NCBI GenBank assembly: GCA_913031145.1
Contig: CAJWCO010000001.1
Span: 42,031 to 106,030, forward strand
Reading direction: 5' to 3'
Source: an uncultured Cellvibrionales bacterium
GTDB taxonomy: Bacteria; Pseudomonadota; Gammaproteobacteria; Pseudomonadales; Porticoccaceae
DNA length: 64,000 nucleotides
The position numbers and the translations under genes were made by a program. The notes beneath the pieces were generated by a model. That model did no database searches and was not told the DNA's origin. It was given only the letters and a program-made list of their open reading frames with translations. Below, one piece after another: positions 25,315 through 35,322 of this stretch; within the stretch, counting starts at the first letter, position 1; every line of letters begins with the position of its first letter.

Positions 25315-26154
25315 GTGTTGATTCGACTGGCATTTTTTTGGTTTTTAACGGGGATATTGTTAGGTTGCACGCAGCAGCCTGCAGCGGTATCGAGCCTCGA
25401 AGTTCCTGCGCACAAAAAAATTGATACGCATCAGGTGCTGACAGGCGATACGCTTTATTCAATAGCGTGGCGCTATGATTTAAATGTGCGACGTCTTGCT
25501 GCCGCGAACGGAATGACCCAGTCGGCAACAATCTATCCGGCCCAGATATTGACGTTAGACATGCGTCTGTCGGAGTCGTCGAAAGCGACCCTTAAATCAC
25601 CGTCCAAGACCGTCTTGCCCCGTAAAGATATGTCCAGCACTCCCGTCTCTACGCGCATAGAATCGAGTTCTTCGACGCCTAAAAAATCGGTTTCGGCGTT
25701 GCTTAAATCGGAGCCGAAGCGGCCCAAATTGCCGTTGACTGCGCCAGCTACCATTTTGTCGAATCAACGGGGCGCGCAAAAGGTTGTTAAAAGTGCGTCA
25801 GTTGGAGGGTGGCAATGGCCAGTCCGTGGACGTGTCATAGAGCGCTTTAATTTGCCAAAATTACGTAAAGGAATCAAGATTAAGTCTGTCAGCGGGGCAG
25901 CGGTTCGATCTTCAGCTCCGGGAGAAATAGTCTATGCTGGAAACGGATTGAGAGATTACGGAAAATTGGTTATCATAAAGCACAGTGAAATTCTGCTGAG
26001 TGCGTATGCGCACAACGACCAGCTTTTAGTGTCCGAGGGTCAGCGCGTAGAAGGGATGCAGATTATATCCAAGTTGGGTTCGTCAGGAACTCTGCACTTT
26101 GAGATCAGGAAAGATGGGAGCCCAGTGGACCCTCATGTTTATTTGACCAAGTAG
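25315..26154 (+). CDS. nlpD: NlpD-like lipoprotein (LysM + degenerate M23)
   Basis: Lipobox LLGCTQQ, LysM HQVLTGDTLYSIAWRYDLNVRRLAAANGM, M23-like GSSGTLHFEIRKDGSPVDP; upstream of rpoS. Confidence 0.9.
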   Translation: MLIRLAFFWFLTGILLGCTQQPAAVSSLEVPAHKKIDTHQVLTGDTLYSIAWRYDLNVRRLAAANGMTQSATIYPAQILTLDMRLSESSKATLKSPSKTVLPRKDMSSTPVSTRIESSSSTPKKSVSALLKSEPKRPKLPLTAPATILSNQRGAQKVVKSASVGGWQWPVRGRVIERFNLPKLRKGIKIKSVSGAAVRSSAPGEIVYAGNGLRDYGKLVIIKHSEILLSAYAHNDQLLVSEGQRVEGMQIISKLGSSGTLHFEIRKDGSPVDPHVYLTK

Positions 26155-26200
26155 AGTCTGGCTAAGCTGACACCATGGGTCGCAAGGAACGCGGCAAAAA

Positions 26201-27146
26201 ATGATGATGAATGCAAAGGAGTTGCAAAAAGATATGGAAAGTCTACTCAAGGAAGAGCGCACGGATGTGCGACACAACACCTCCAAAGATACCCCAGCTC
26301 AACGAACCGCCAGTCCAGATGTTATGGCGCTGTACTTAAAAGAGATTGGGTGAACGCCATTACTCACCGCGCAGCAAGAAATATCTTATGCTCAGGCGTA
26401 CCGCAACGGTGATACGACGGCAAGAGCACGGCTGATTGAAAGCAACTTGCGTCTGGTGGTAAAGATTGCCCGGCGCTACGTTAATCGTGGTTTAGACCTT
26501 TTAGATTTAATCGAAGAAGGTAATCTCGGTCTGTTGCGGGCGGTGGAAAAGTTTGATCCGAACCTGGGTTACCGCTTTTCGACATATGGCACTTGGTGGA
26601 TTCGCCAAATGATCGAGCGTGGTCTAATGAATCAGTCACGAACGATCAGGATGCCGGTGGATATAGCGAAAGATCTTAACGCCTGTTTACGGGCATCTCG
26701 AAAGCTGGCTCAGCGCAAAGATCATGAGCCAACTATTGCCGAAAATAGCGGTTGAAGTAAGTAAGCTTGAGGCTGAGGTCAGAGATTTATTTGTAATGAA
26801 CGAGCGAGTTTCTAAGGTGAGTTTGGACATAAACGACAGTTTCAGTAGTTTAAATGATGTGAGTGAGGCAACCCAACAGTCAGTGCCTTGTAAAACTGCC
26901 GAGCAAGAAAATTTCTTGGCACTGTTGCAAACGTTAGTCATGGACTTGCCAGAGAAACAACGACAAGTCCTAGTTGAACGCTTTGGTTTGATGCATCATT
27001 CCGAGGAAACATTGGAGCAAGTTGGGGCCGAAGTTGGGATGACCCGCGAGCGTGTACGTCAGGTGCAACTTGATGGGCTAGCTCGACTCAGAGTTCTGAT
27101 CAGAGAGCACGGCTTAAACAGCGAAATGCTCCTGAGTCTTGGTTAG
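26201..27146 (+). pseudogene. rpoS: RNA polymerase sigma factor RpoS, disrupted by in-frame TGA and a 1-nt frameshift
   Basis: Frame 26201: MMMNAKELQKD...[30 protein letters not shown]...[43 protein letters not shown]...HEPTIAEN; continues in the next frame as [22 protein letters not shown]...EKQRQVLVERFGLMHHSEETLEQVGAEVGMTRERVRQVQLDGLARLR. Confidence 0.9.
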
Positions 27147-27336
27147 AACGCGCTGCGCAACAAGGTGAATCGACATCTGATTACCGTTCGGCGGCTAACC
27201 CTGCCACAGAGGCTCAGGCGCATCCTGTTGCGGCTCGCGCGCTAAGCGTGCGGGCCGCAAAATTACTTAGGATCAAGATGTCTTTTTTGTTATACTCCGC
27301 GCCGTTCTTTTCACACTGTTCACGATAGGATCTCTT

Positions 27337-29313
27337 ATGAATATGTTGATTTACCCGCCACTACTCGGCGTTTTTGGCATGCTTGCGGCCGTTGTTATTT
27401 ATTCTTTGGTGATGCGCTATTCAGAAGGCGATGCGCAGGTCAAAAAGATTGGCGATCAAATTCACAAAGGCGCTCTCGCTTTTATGAAAACCGAATACCA
27501 ATATCTGTTGGTCGTAGTGGCTGTTCTTGTTGTTTTGGTGGGCATTTTTCTTTCTAAAGAATCTGCAATTGCTGTGGCTGTTGGGGCGGCATGCTCCTCG
27601 CTAGCGGGTTTCATAGGAATGTATGCGGCGACCAAGGCTAATGTAAGAACAGCGACCGCGGCCCAGCAAGACGGGGCAGCAGCAGCTTTGACGGTCTCTT
27701 TTTATGGCGGCTCAGTGATGGGTCTATGCGTAGCGTCCTTGGGATTGATTGGACTTGGCACATTATATTACTTCTTTAACGAGTCACACGTGCATGCGCT
27801 TGAAGGATTTGGAATGGGTGCTTCAGTTGTGGCGCTATTCTCGAGAGTTGGGGGTGGTATCTTCACTAAAAGTGCCGATATCGGAGCGGACTTGGTAGGA
27901 AAAATTGAAGCGGGTATCCCCGAGGACGACCCCCGAAATCCTGGCGTAATTGCGGATAATGTGGGCGATAACGTCGGAGATGTTGCTGGCATGGGCTCAG
28001 ATATTTTTGAATCCTACTGCGGCGCTATGATCGCTTCGATTGCAATTGCGTACACATTAAACAATAGCGACATGATGGCGTTGCCGTTGATTTTGGCGTC
28101 AATCGGATTGGTGGCATCGATATTGGGCATCTTAATTGTCAAGGCGCGTTCGGGGACTTCGCCCGCCAACGCATTGCGGTCGGGGACACTTCTGGCGCCA
28201 TTGATCTTTATTGGCTTTGCTTATGTTGTCGTTGACCAACTTGCAGGTGTCGCCATAGCTGTTTGGTATAGCGTCATTTGTGGTGCCGTCGGCGGTGTAC
28301 TTGTGGGTTTGATTACTGAGTATTACACCGGTGGAACACCCGTCAGAAAGATCGCGGAATCAGGCGAGACAGGCTCTGCTACGGTAATGATCTCCGGTCT
28401 TGCTGTTGGTATGGAGTCAGTGGTGCTTCCAATTTTAGTTTTAGCGACTGTGATCTACACGTCCACTGAACTGGCCGGCGTTTATGGTGTCGGTATAGCG
28501 GCTGTTGGAATGTTGTCTACCGTGGGTATTACCATGGCGATTGATGCCTATGGCCCTGTTGCTGATAATGCAGGCGGTATTGCGGAGATGGCAGGAATGG
28601 GAGAGGATGTCCGTGAGATTACAGACTCTTTAGACGAGTTGGGCAACACTACAGCCGCGATTGGTAAGGGATTTGCAATCGGAGCCGCGGCATTGGCTGC
28701 GCTGGCGATCATTTCTGCCTATGCAGCGGTCGTCAAGGCGAATCACCCCAGTTTTTCACTGGCCCTGACAGAACCCGTAGTTCTTGTTGGAATGTTTATT
28801 GGGGGCGCGGTTCCTTTCTTGATTTCGTCGATTACCATGCGAGCTGTGGGCGATGCGGCGTTCGAGATGATCAACGAAATCAGACGTCAATTTCGTGAGA
28901 TTAGTGGGTTAATGGAAGGTACCGCTGATCCCGACTCAGATAAGTGCGTCGAGATTGCCACCAAAGCGGCATTAAAAAAGATGCTCCTACCCGGAATCAT
29001 TGCGGTTTCAATGCCAGTGATTGTCGGTGTGGGGCTCGGCGCTGAAGCGCTTGGTGGTATGTTAGCAGGGGGGCTTCTGGGATGCGTCTCACTCGCGTTG
29101 ATGATGGCTAACGCCGGAGGTGCTTGGGATAACGCTAAAAAGTACGTCGAAAAGGGTAACCTTGGAGGCAAAGGGTCTGACACGCATGCAGCGGTCGTGG
29201 TGGGTGATACTGTGGGTGATCCATTCAAAGACACCTCTGGACCCGCGATGAATATTCTCATCAACGTTATGGCGATTGTGAGTTTAGTGATTGCCCCGCT
29301 ATTGAGCTTATAG
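27337..29313 (+). CDS. hppA: Membrane-bound ion-translocating pyrophosphatase, K+-dependent signature
   Basis: 658 aa multi-[53 protein letters not shown]. Confidence 0.96.
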   Translation: MNMLIYPPLLGVFGMLAAVVIYSLVMRYSEGDAQVKKIGDQIHKGALAFMKTEYQYLLVVVAVLVVLVGIFLSKESAIAVAVGAACSSLAGFIGMYAATKANVRTATAAQQDGAAAALTVSFYGGSVMGLCVASLGLIGLGTLYYFFNESHVHALEGFGMGASVVALFSRVGGGIFTKSADIGADLVGKIEAGIPEDDPRNPGVIADNVGDNVGDVAGMGSDIFESYCGAMIASIAIAYTLNNSDMMALPLILASIGLVASILGILIVKARSGTSPANALRSGTLLAPLIFIGFAYVVVDQLAGVAIAVWYSVICGAVGGVLVGLITEYYTGGTPVRKIAESGETGSATVMISGLAVGMESVVLPILVLATVIYTSTELAGVYGVGIAAVGMLSTVGITMAIDAYGPVADNAGGIAEMAGMGEDVREITDSLDELGNTTAAIGKGFAIGAAALAALAIISAYAAVVKANHPSFSLALTEPVVLVGMFIGGAVPFLISSITMRAVGDAAFEMINEIRRQFREISGLMEGTADPDSDKCVEIATKAALKKMLLPGIIAVSMPVIVGVGLGAEALGGMLAGGLLGCVSLALMMANAGGAWDNAKKYVEKGNLGGKGSDTHAAVVVGDTVGDPFKDTSGPAMNILINVMAIVSLVIAPLLSL

Positions 29314-29367
29314 TCGACCAATACGCTAACGTAAGTAGAGCGAAGAGGCAATGCCAGCGGCGCAGTT

Positions 29368-30483
29368 ATGTGGCTGGCTCTTGAGGCGTTAATGATGAGC
29401 CGTAACATTCGCATTGCCATGTTAATGGCTACCGTTGTCGTTCTTTGGATGGTCAGTGGCCTTTGGGTGTCCTCGGACAACGACCCGGCAGCCGAACAGG
29501 ATGAGAGCAAAGCGGTTAATCTTACGCAGGTTCAAGCAGGATGGTATGTTGAAAAAACCTACCGTCCGGTCTTAGAGGTGCAGGCGGCGACTGTCGCCCA
29601 CCGCGATGTCGTCGTTAAAGCGCAATTGGCCGGTAATATTGTGGCCGTTTTAGCGGATCGTGGCGCATTTGTTCGGTCTGGTGAGACCATCTGCGAAGTT
29701 GACACGGAAGATCGCTCGAGCATTCATCGCAGCGCCCAGGCGGCAGTCAGTCGAGCTGAAATTGAGCATCGCGGCGTTTTGAGTTTGGATAAAAGCGGCT
29801 TTCAGTCTGACTTGGCAATTGCACGATCATCTGCCGAATTGGAAGCGGCCCGTGCGCAGTTGGCGGGGGCTCGTGAGGCGCTTGACAACCTGCGAGTGGT
29901 CGCCCCGTTTGATGGGATTTTAGAAGAACATTTTGTCGAACCCGGTGATTATGTTTCCCCCGGCGCGCCCTGCGGACGTGTCGTTGAACTAGACCCCATG
30001 CGGGTCAAGGCGCATGTTTCAGAAGCGAACATACACGCATTAACGCTTGGCCAAAGGGCGAAATTTGTCGATAGCCATGGCCGCCAACACCTCGCATCAA
30101 TCACCTATTTAGGGCGCACATCGGACCCTACTCTACGCACTTATCGCGTTGAAGTTGAGATCAGCAATCCTAATTTGGCGTTGCGTTCGGGTATGTCTGG
30201 ATCTCTCGTTATTGACGGGTCTGAGGTCAGTGCACAGTTGATACCGGGGGCCATGTTATTGCTCGATGACGCTGGCGCTACGGTGGTGAAAACCCTTTCT
30301 GAGCAAAACCGTGTGGCCAGTAAGGTGGTGGATATCATGGGCCAAAGCGATAAGGGTATTTGGGTTCGAGGGTTGCCGAGTCGGATTGCACTCATTACTG
30401 TGGGGCAGAATTACGTAGTTGAAGGCGAGCATGTTGCGCCGCGTTTTGACGCCGAATCCACCAGCCGTTTGCAGCCAAGGTAA
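29368..30483 (+). CDS. RND efflux periplasmic adaptor subunit (membrane fusion protein)
   Basis: HlyD/AcrA-like: VVKAQLAGNIVAVLADRGAFVRSGETICEVD; LRVVAPFDGILEEHFVEPGDYVSPG; followed by RND transporter. Confidence 0.93.
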   Translation: MWLALEALMMSRNIRIAMLMATVVVLWMVSGLWVSSDNDPAAEQDESKAVNLTQVQAGWYVEKTYRPVLEVQAATVAHRDVVVKAQLAGNIVAVLADRGAFVRSGETICEVDTEDRSSIHRSAQAAVSRAEIEHRGVLSLDKSGFQSDLAIARSSAELEAARAQLAGAREALDNLRVVAPFDGILEEHFVEPGDYVSPGAPCGRVVELDPMRVKAHVSEANIHALTLGQRAKFVDSHGRQHLASITYLGRTSDPTLRTYRVEVEISNPNLALRSGMSGSLVIDGSEVSAQLIPGAMLLLDDAGATVVKTLSEQNRVASKVVDIMGQSDKGIWVRGLPSRIALITVGQNYVVEGEHVAPRFDAESTSRLQPR

Positions 30484-30491
30484 ACGACGAG

Positions 30492-33400
30492 GTGGCTTTT
30501 ATTGACCGTATTATTGGTGCCCCCCGGGTTGTCTTGTTTGTCATGGCATTGGTCGTGTTATTTGGATTGATGGCACAAAATAACCTGCCAATTGAAATGG
30601 AACCCAATATTGATGTACCGGTTGCGCTTGTTGTCGTCCGACACGAGGGTATTTCACCCGAAGACGGCGCACGTTTATTAGTCAGACCCATCGAAAAAGA
30701 GATTAAAACGCTCGAAGGACTTGACGAGGTCAATGCGTCTGCGCGGGAAGATGCGGTTTATATCATTGTCAAATTTGACGTCGCTGTGGATACAAAGAAA
30801 GCGCTCTCTGACCTTCGGGACGCTGTCGACCGCGCGCGTGCCGAGTTCCCCGCAGATACCGATGAGCCGCTGGTCAGTGAGATTAGTATTCAACCGCCAG
30901 AGGTGGTCATAACATTTTCTGGAGACGCTGCGTCTCAGCGAGAATTAATTCAAATAGCAAAATATTTTCAGAGAAAAATAGAAAAATTACCCGACGTTTT
31001 AGAAGCAAAATTGACCGGACATCGCGAAGAAGTCGTTGAAATTGTGCTCAAGCCAGAACGCCTCCAGCAGTTCCGGATCACGTTTGACGAAGTGGTGCGA
31101 AGTGTTAATGCCAACAATCTGATCATCCCTGCAGGTGAGATGGATTCGGGCGCTGGCCGTTTCAGCGTCAAAGTACCTGCGTTAATTGAGACAGAGGCAG
31201 ATATCCGTGGTTTACCTATCCGCAGTAATGCGGAGGGTGTGATAACGCTGAGTGACATTGCCTTGATCCGGCGCACATTTAAAGATGCGCGTGGGTTTAG
31301 TTTATTTAACGGCGTCAGCACCACAGCCATTGATGTGAAAAAGCGTAACGGAGCTAACTCGATTGAAACCATTCAGGCCGTTCGTGACCTTATAGAGCAT
31401 GACCGCGCATCGTTTTCGCAAGAAATCGCCATCGATTTTATTTTTGACACTGCACCTTATGCGAAATCATTGGTCAGTGAGTTGTCGGGAAATATTTTAA
31501 CGGCGATGAGTTTGGTGTTTATTTTAGTCGTTGCTACCTTAGGAGTTAGGTCGGGTTTGCTGGTGGCGTTTGGGGTACCTTTTTGTCTGTTAGGTGCGTT
31601 GATTGTTATTTCTTTTCTTGGTTATAGCTACAATTTTGTTGTCATGTTTGGTTTGCTTTTGTCGTTGGGCATGTTGATAGACGGTGCCATTGTCGTCGTG
31701 GAGTTTGCCGATGCCAAGATGGCTGAAGGAGCATCCGCGAAAGAAGCCTATGGGCTTGCGGTTAGACGCATGGGATTACCCGTGGCGGCGTCTATTGGTA
31801 CAACATTAGCGGCTTTTTCACCGCTGTTGTTTTGGCCGGGAACGACGGGAAAATTTATGGCTTACATGCCCGTCACGGTGTTTGCTGTGCTCCTTTGGTC
31901 GCTACTTTATGCTCTGGTGTTCGCACCCACTCTGGGTGTGGCGATGTCGAAGGTGCAGTCAAAAGAGTCGATCGCATTAACACCGACAAGCGCACCTGCC
32001 GTGGGCATTCGCTGTTTTTCGTTTATTTCACGGCAGTATCTCTTACTTTTGTCTATTGCAATTCGTCATCCGCTCAAAAATACCTTTATTGCGCTAACTT
32101 TTTTATCCGCAGTATTTATGGGTTACTCGAAGTTCGGCGCAGGCGTGGCGTTTTTCACTGATTCTGAGAACCAATTTGGTACCGTTATAGTGCGTGCTCA
32201 AGGCAATTTTTCGGTCATGCAAAAACGGCAGCTGACTGAGCAAGTGCAGACGCGCATCAGGGCATTTAACGAGGTTCGACAATTGCATGTGTCGAGCGAC
32301 GAGACGTGGGTAGTTGCAAAGGATACCAGTCGTGATCAGATCAGCGTTTTTTATGTTGAATTAGTGCCCAGCAACGAGCGCGAGAGAAGTAGCCGCGAGG
32401 TGTTTTCTGCCATTCAACAGGCCACAGAAAATGTGCCTGGAATTTTAGTTTCTGCCAAAAATGTTGAAAATGGGCCCCCAGTGGGCAAGGATTTGCAGAT
32501 TCAAATTTCTTCAACCGACCGAGCTTCAATGTATCAGACAAGTGCTTTTATTCGACAGTGGATCGATAAAAATGTTGCAGGCTTACGCGATTTAGAAGAC
32601 ACAATGCCGCTTCCAGGCGTGCAATGGGAAATGCATGTTGATCGTTCTAAAGCGGCCATGTCTGGCGTTAGCGTGGCGACGGTCGGGCAAGCCGTACAAT
32701 TGGTCACTAATGGTTTGCTCGTCGGACAATTTCGTCCGAATGATGCGGACGAAGAGATCGAGATACGCTTGCGTTATCCCGCGCGTTTGCGGCACTTGTC
32801 GGCACTTGATGAACTCTTCGTAGAGTCCGCCGCGGGTTCGGTGCCTGTCAGTCATTTTACGCAGCGATTACCTGCTCCACGGGTCGATGTAATCCAACGG
32901 TTGGACATGCAGGAGTCTGTCATGGTTATGGCCTTTACCGAAGAGGGATATTTGATTGATGACCAGACGCGGCAAATTAGCGCGTGGTTGAAAGCGCAAA
33001 ATTTTCCGGCAGATGTCGAGGTCAGGCTTCGCGGAGCAAATGAAGAACAAGCCAAGTCAGCGAGTTTCTTACTCACCGCCTTTACGTTGGCCATGGGTTT
33101 AATGTTGGTGATGATGCTTGCGCAGTTCAACAGTTTTTATCAGGCATTTTTAATTCTTTTTGCCGTGGTGTTATCAACGGCAGGGGTCATGCTTGGGTTA
33201 CTCCTTACCAAAGGTATTTTCAGTATCACACTGACGGGCATTGGTATTGTGGCGCTCGCGGGTATTGTTGTGAACAACAATATTGTGCTGATTCATACGT
33301 ACAATTTTATTCGCGCTAGCCAGCCGGAGCTCAGTTTAGAAACCGCTGTTTACGAAGCGGCGAAGTCGCGTTGGCGACCTATTATGTTGACGTCGATTAC

Positions 33401-33635
33401 GACGATCGTCGGTTTACTCCCCTTGGCGAATGGTATCAGTGTAGATATTGTTAACCGTACGTGGGAAGAAAATGGGATGATCGTCTCGTGGTGGCAACCC
33501 TTGGCGAGCACCATTGTGAATGGCCTCACAGTCTCCACTGTCATGACGCTGTTGCTAACGCCAACCTTGTTAATGGTGCCGAGTGCGCTAAAGTATCGGT
33601 TTAAAGCCATGTGGCCATCGTCTTCAGCGTCCTAA
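30492..33635 (+). CDS. RND efflux transporter permease
   Basis: 1047 aa, two RND halves; VRPIEKEIKTLEGLDEVNASA; LSLGMLIDGAIVVVEFADAKMAEG. GTG start. Confidence 0.94.
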   Translation: MAFIDRIIGAPRVVLFVMALVVLFGLMAQNNLPIEMEPNIDVPVALVVVRHEGISPEDGARLLVRPIEKEIKTLEGLDEVNASAREDAVYIIVKFDVAVDTKKALSDLRDAVDRARAEFPADTDEPLVSEISIQPPEVVITFSGDAASQRELIQIAKYFQRKIEKLPDVLEAKLTGHREEVVEIVLKPERLQQFRITFDEVVRSVNANNLIIPAGEMDSGAGRFSVKVPALIETEADIRGLPIRSNAEGVITLSDIALIRRTFKDARGFSLFNGVSTTAIDVKKRNGANSIETIQAVRDLIEHDRASFSQEIAIDFIFDTAPYAKSLVSELSGNILTAMSLVFILVVATLGVRSGLLVAFGVPFCLLGALIVISFLGYSYNFVVMFGLLLSLGMLIDGAIVVVEFADAKMAEGASAKEAYGLAVRRMGLPVAASIGTTLAAFSPLLFWPGTTGKFMAYMPVTVFAVLLWSLLYALVFAPTLGVAMSKVQSKESIALTPTSAPAVGIRCFSFISRQYLLLLSIAIRHPLKNTFIALTFLSAVFMGYSKFGAGVAFFTDSENQFGTVIVRAQGNFSVMQKRQLTEQVQTRIRAFNEVRQLHVSSDETWVVAKDTSRDQISVFYVELVPSNERERSSREVFSAIQQATENVPGILVSAKNVENGPPVGKDLQIQISSTDRASMYQTSAFIRQWIDKNVAGLRDLEDTMPLPGVQWEMHVDRSKAAMSGVSVATVGQAVQLVTNGLLVGQFRPNDADEEIEIRLRYPARLRHLSALDELFVESAAGSVPVSHFTQRLPAPRVDVIQRLDMQESVMVMAFTEEGYLIDDQTRQISAWLKAQNFPADVEVRLRGANEEQAKSASFLLTAFTLAMGLMLVMMLAQFNSFYQAFLILFAVVLSTAGVMLGLLLTKGIFSITLTGIGIVALAGIVVNNNIVLIHTYNFIRASQPELSLETAVYEAAKSRWRPIMLTSITTIVGLLPLANGISVDIVNRTWEENGMIVSWWQPLASTIVNGLTVSTVMTLLLTPTLLMVPSALKYRFKAMWPSSSAS

Positions 33636-33647
33636 GTGGTCTAAAAA

Positions 33648-34004
33648 GTGCATCTTAGAACAAATATATCTCTAGGTTTATACCGCCTGTATCACCTGTA
33701 TAACGCAGGGTTAGTGCTTTTTTGCGGCTACCGCTGGGCACTCGAGGGTGGATTTTATTCGCTCGCTCCGTCTTACTATGGGGGGCTATTTTTGATTGCG
33801 TTAGCGCCGCTAGTGAATGTGTTCTTTTCTTATGATGCACAAAATGAGGAGAGCCACGCAGGTGTTCGCCTACCTCGCGTGTCTGCATTCGTGATGCTGG
33901 GGAGCGCTTGGGTATTGCTAGGAGTGCCGCAAGTGGATTGGATAGTTGGACTCTGGTTGATGGGTATTGCAGGTTTTTTTCTTACTACGTATGCGGTGGA
34001 TTGA
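33648..34004 (+). CDS. Small multi-TM membrane protein (faint resemblance to a PilS-type sensor N-terminus)
   Basis: 118 aa, hydrophobic segments, LYRLYHLYNAGLVL; no known full domain recognised. Confidence 0.5.
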   Translation: MHLRTNISLGLYRLYHLYNAGLVLFCGYRWALEGGFYSLAPSYYGGLFLIALAPLVNVFFSYDAQNEESHAGVRLPRVSAFVMLGSAWVLLGVPQVDWIVGLWLMGIAGFFLTTYAVD

Positions 34005-34326
34005 CGACTGAGATGCGTGTTCCGTTGCACCTCTTAGTCGCCTGATACAAACGCTTACTGCTTGGATGGGTGTCGATCCGCTACTGAGACCATAAGTCCA
34101 TTGAACGGTCGCATTCCCCAAATGGTGCGATGAGTCCAACCTGCACCTGTATTTTTCTATACAAGTGCGAAGATAAAATGCGCGGTGCTTACCATGGACA
34201 ATTGTGTTAAATATGCGGTAATTTTTCTATATGGGTTACAACTTTTTCGATAGCAGGTTACACCGTTTACACAGCGCTTTAACAGTGGCTCTTTTCTCCG
34301 GTTCGGTTTTAGCGGTCACAATTTTG

Positions 34327-34352
34327 CGAGGGTTCGAGGGTTCGAGGGTTCG
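34327..34352. repeat. Short tandem repeat, CGAGGGTT x3.25
   Basis: Direct reading: cgagggtt cgagggtt cgagggtt cg within the intergenic region. Confidence 0.85.
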
Positions 34353-34439
34353 CATTTTCTATCACGCACTGCGAAACGTGACCGGCTAACTGCAGTTCGC
34401 GTTTATGCGTGTTATTTGATACCCTTTAAAGTCGCATGA

Positions 34440-34775
34440 ATGCGGGTCGAGGTTAGTTTGAAAGCCAGTAAAAATGCTATGCGCAGAGAATTGCAGCGCA
34501 AAACAGCGGAGTTTTTAGAGCGCGGCGGTGAAATTAAACAGCACCATGCAGGCGATTCTGGGGAGCGTGCTGACCAGCCTCGGTCTAGACCCGTTTTTGT
34601 GAGCGGTCAACAGCCTCAAGAGCGCACCTATCTCAACGAGCTTGTGTTGGAACTGGACAGCCGCAAGAGGAAAACGAAATCCCCAGCGGCGTCGAAAGCA
34701 GTGTCGCGACCGCGTAAAAAAATTATTTATGATGATTTTGGAGAACCCCTGCGGGAGGTTTGGACAGAGGGGTGA
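34440..34775 (+). CDS. Hypothetical small basic protein, weakly SutA-like
   Basis: 111 aa, RELQRKTAEFLERGGEIKQ motif and basic tail; plausible gene, closely followed by the next CDS. Confidence 0.55.
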   Translation: MRVEVSLKASKNAMRRELQRKTAEFLERGGEIKQHHAGDSGERADQPRSRPVFVSGQQPQERTYLNELVLELDSRKRKTKSPAASKAVSRPRKKIIYDDFGEPLREVWTEG

Positions 34776-34781
34776 TATGAG

Positions 34782-35162
34782 GTGTCTGAACTTTCACAAT
34801 CAAGTTTTTCGGCCAAGCAGTGGCTCTTTTCTTATGGCACGTTGCAGGTAGCATCGATTCAATTACGTATATTTGGCAAGTTAGTAAAAGGGCGTCGTGA
34901 TACCCTCTGTGGTTATCGGGTCCAACATCTTGCAGTCGACGATCCACTCGAGAGGCATGCACTGGGTATTGACCACTATCCAATATTGGTGCCTTCAGGG
35001 TATCAATCTGATTGCGTAGAGGGCTTTGTTTATGCCTTGACTGAGCCGGACCTACTGTGCGCAGACAGCTACGAAGGTAATGACTATCGCCGTGTTGTGA
35101 GCCAACTTGACTCGGGTTTGTCGGCTTGGGTATATATTGCGGCTGACAGTTGTGCACCTTAG
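34782..35162 (+). CDS. Gamma-glutamylcyclotransferase (AIG2-like) family protein
   Basis: LFSYGTLQVASIQLRIFG N-terminal YGTL motif; VEGFVYALTEPDLLCADSYEGNDYRR. Confidence 0.88.
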   Translation: MSELSQSSFSAKQWLFSYGTLQVASIQLRIFGKLVKGRRDTLCGYRVQHLAVDDPLERHALGIDHYPILVPSGYQSDCVEGFVYALTEPDLLCADSYEGNDYRRVVSQLDSGLSAWVYIAADSCAP

Positions 35163-35322
35163 CTCAAGCGACGTGACGCGAATAACAGCGGCATTTTCTG
35201 TTGGCATTTCTTAAGTGGCGAAAAATCCCGAAATTGCAGAGCTATCGTGCGTGTTGCGGCTGCCTTCGTTAGAGCGTTAGAAATGCTGCCAAAAAAGACT
35301 ATATGGCTCTTTCGTGCGGTGT

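Noticed and set aside
26351-26353. In-frame TGA in rpoS as selenocysteine or programmed recoding
   Set aside because: RpoS has no selenocysteine role, no SECIS-like hairpin was evident, and a second unrelated frameshift lies downstream; mutation or sequencing error is simpler.
27147-27336. GC-rich hairpin (gctcgcgcgctaagcgtgcgggc) after rpoS as a terminator or sRNA
   Set aside because: Stem relies on G-U pairs and lacks a following T-run; not enough to call a terminator or RNA.
34327-34352. CGAGGGTT repeats as a CRISPR array
   Set aside because: Units are only 8 bp, directly contiguous with no spacers, and there are no cas genes.
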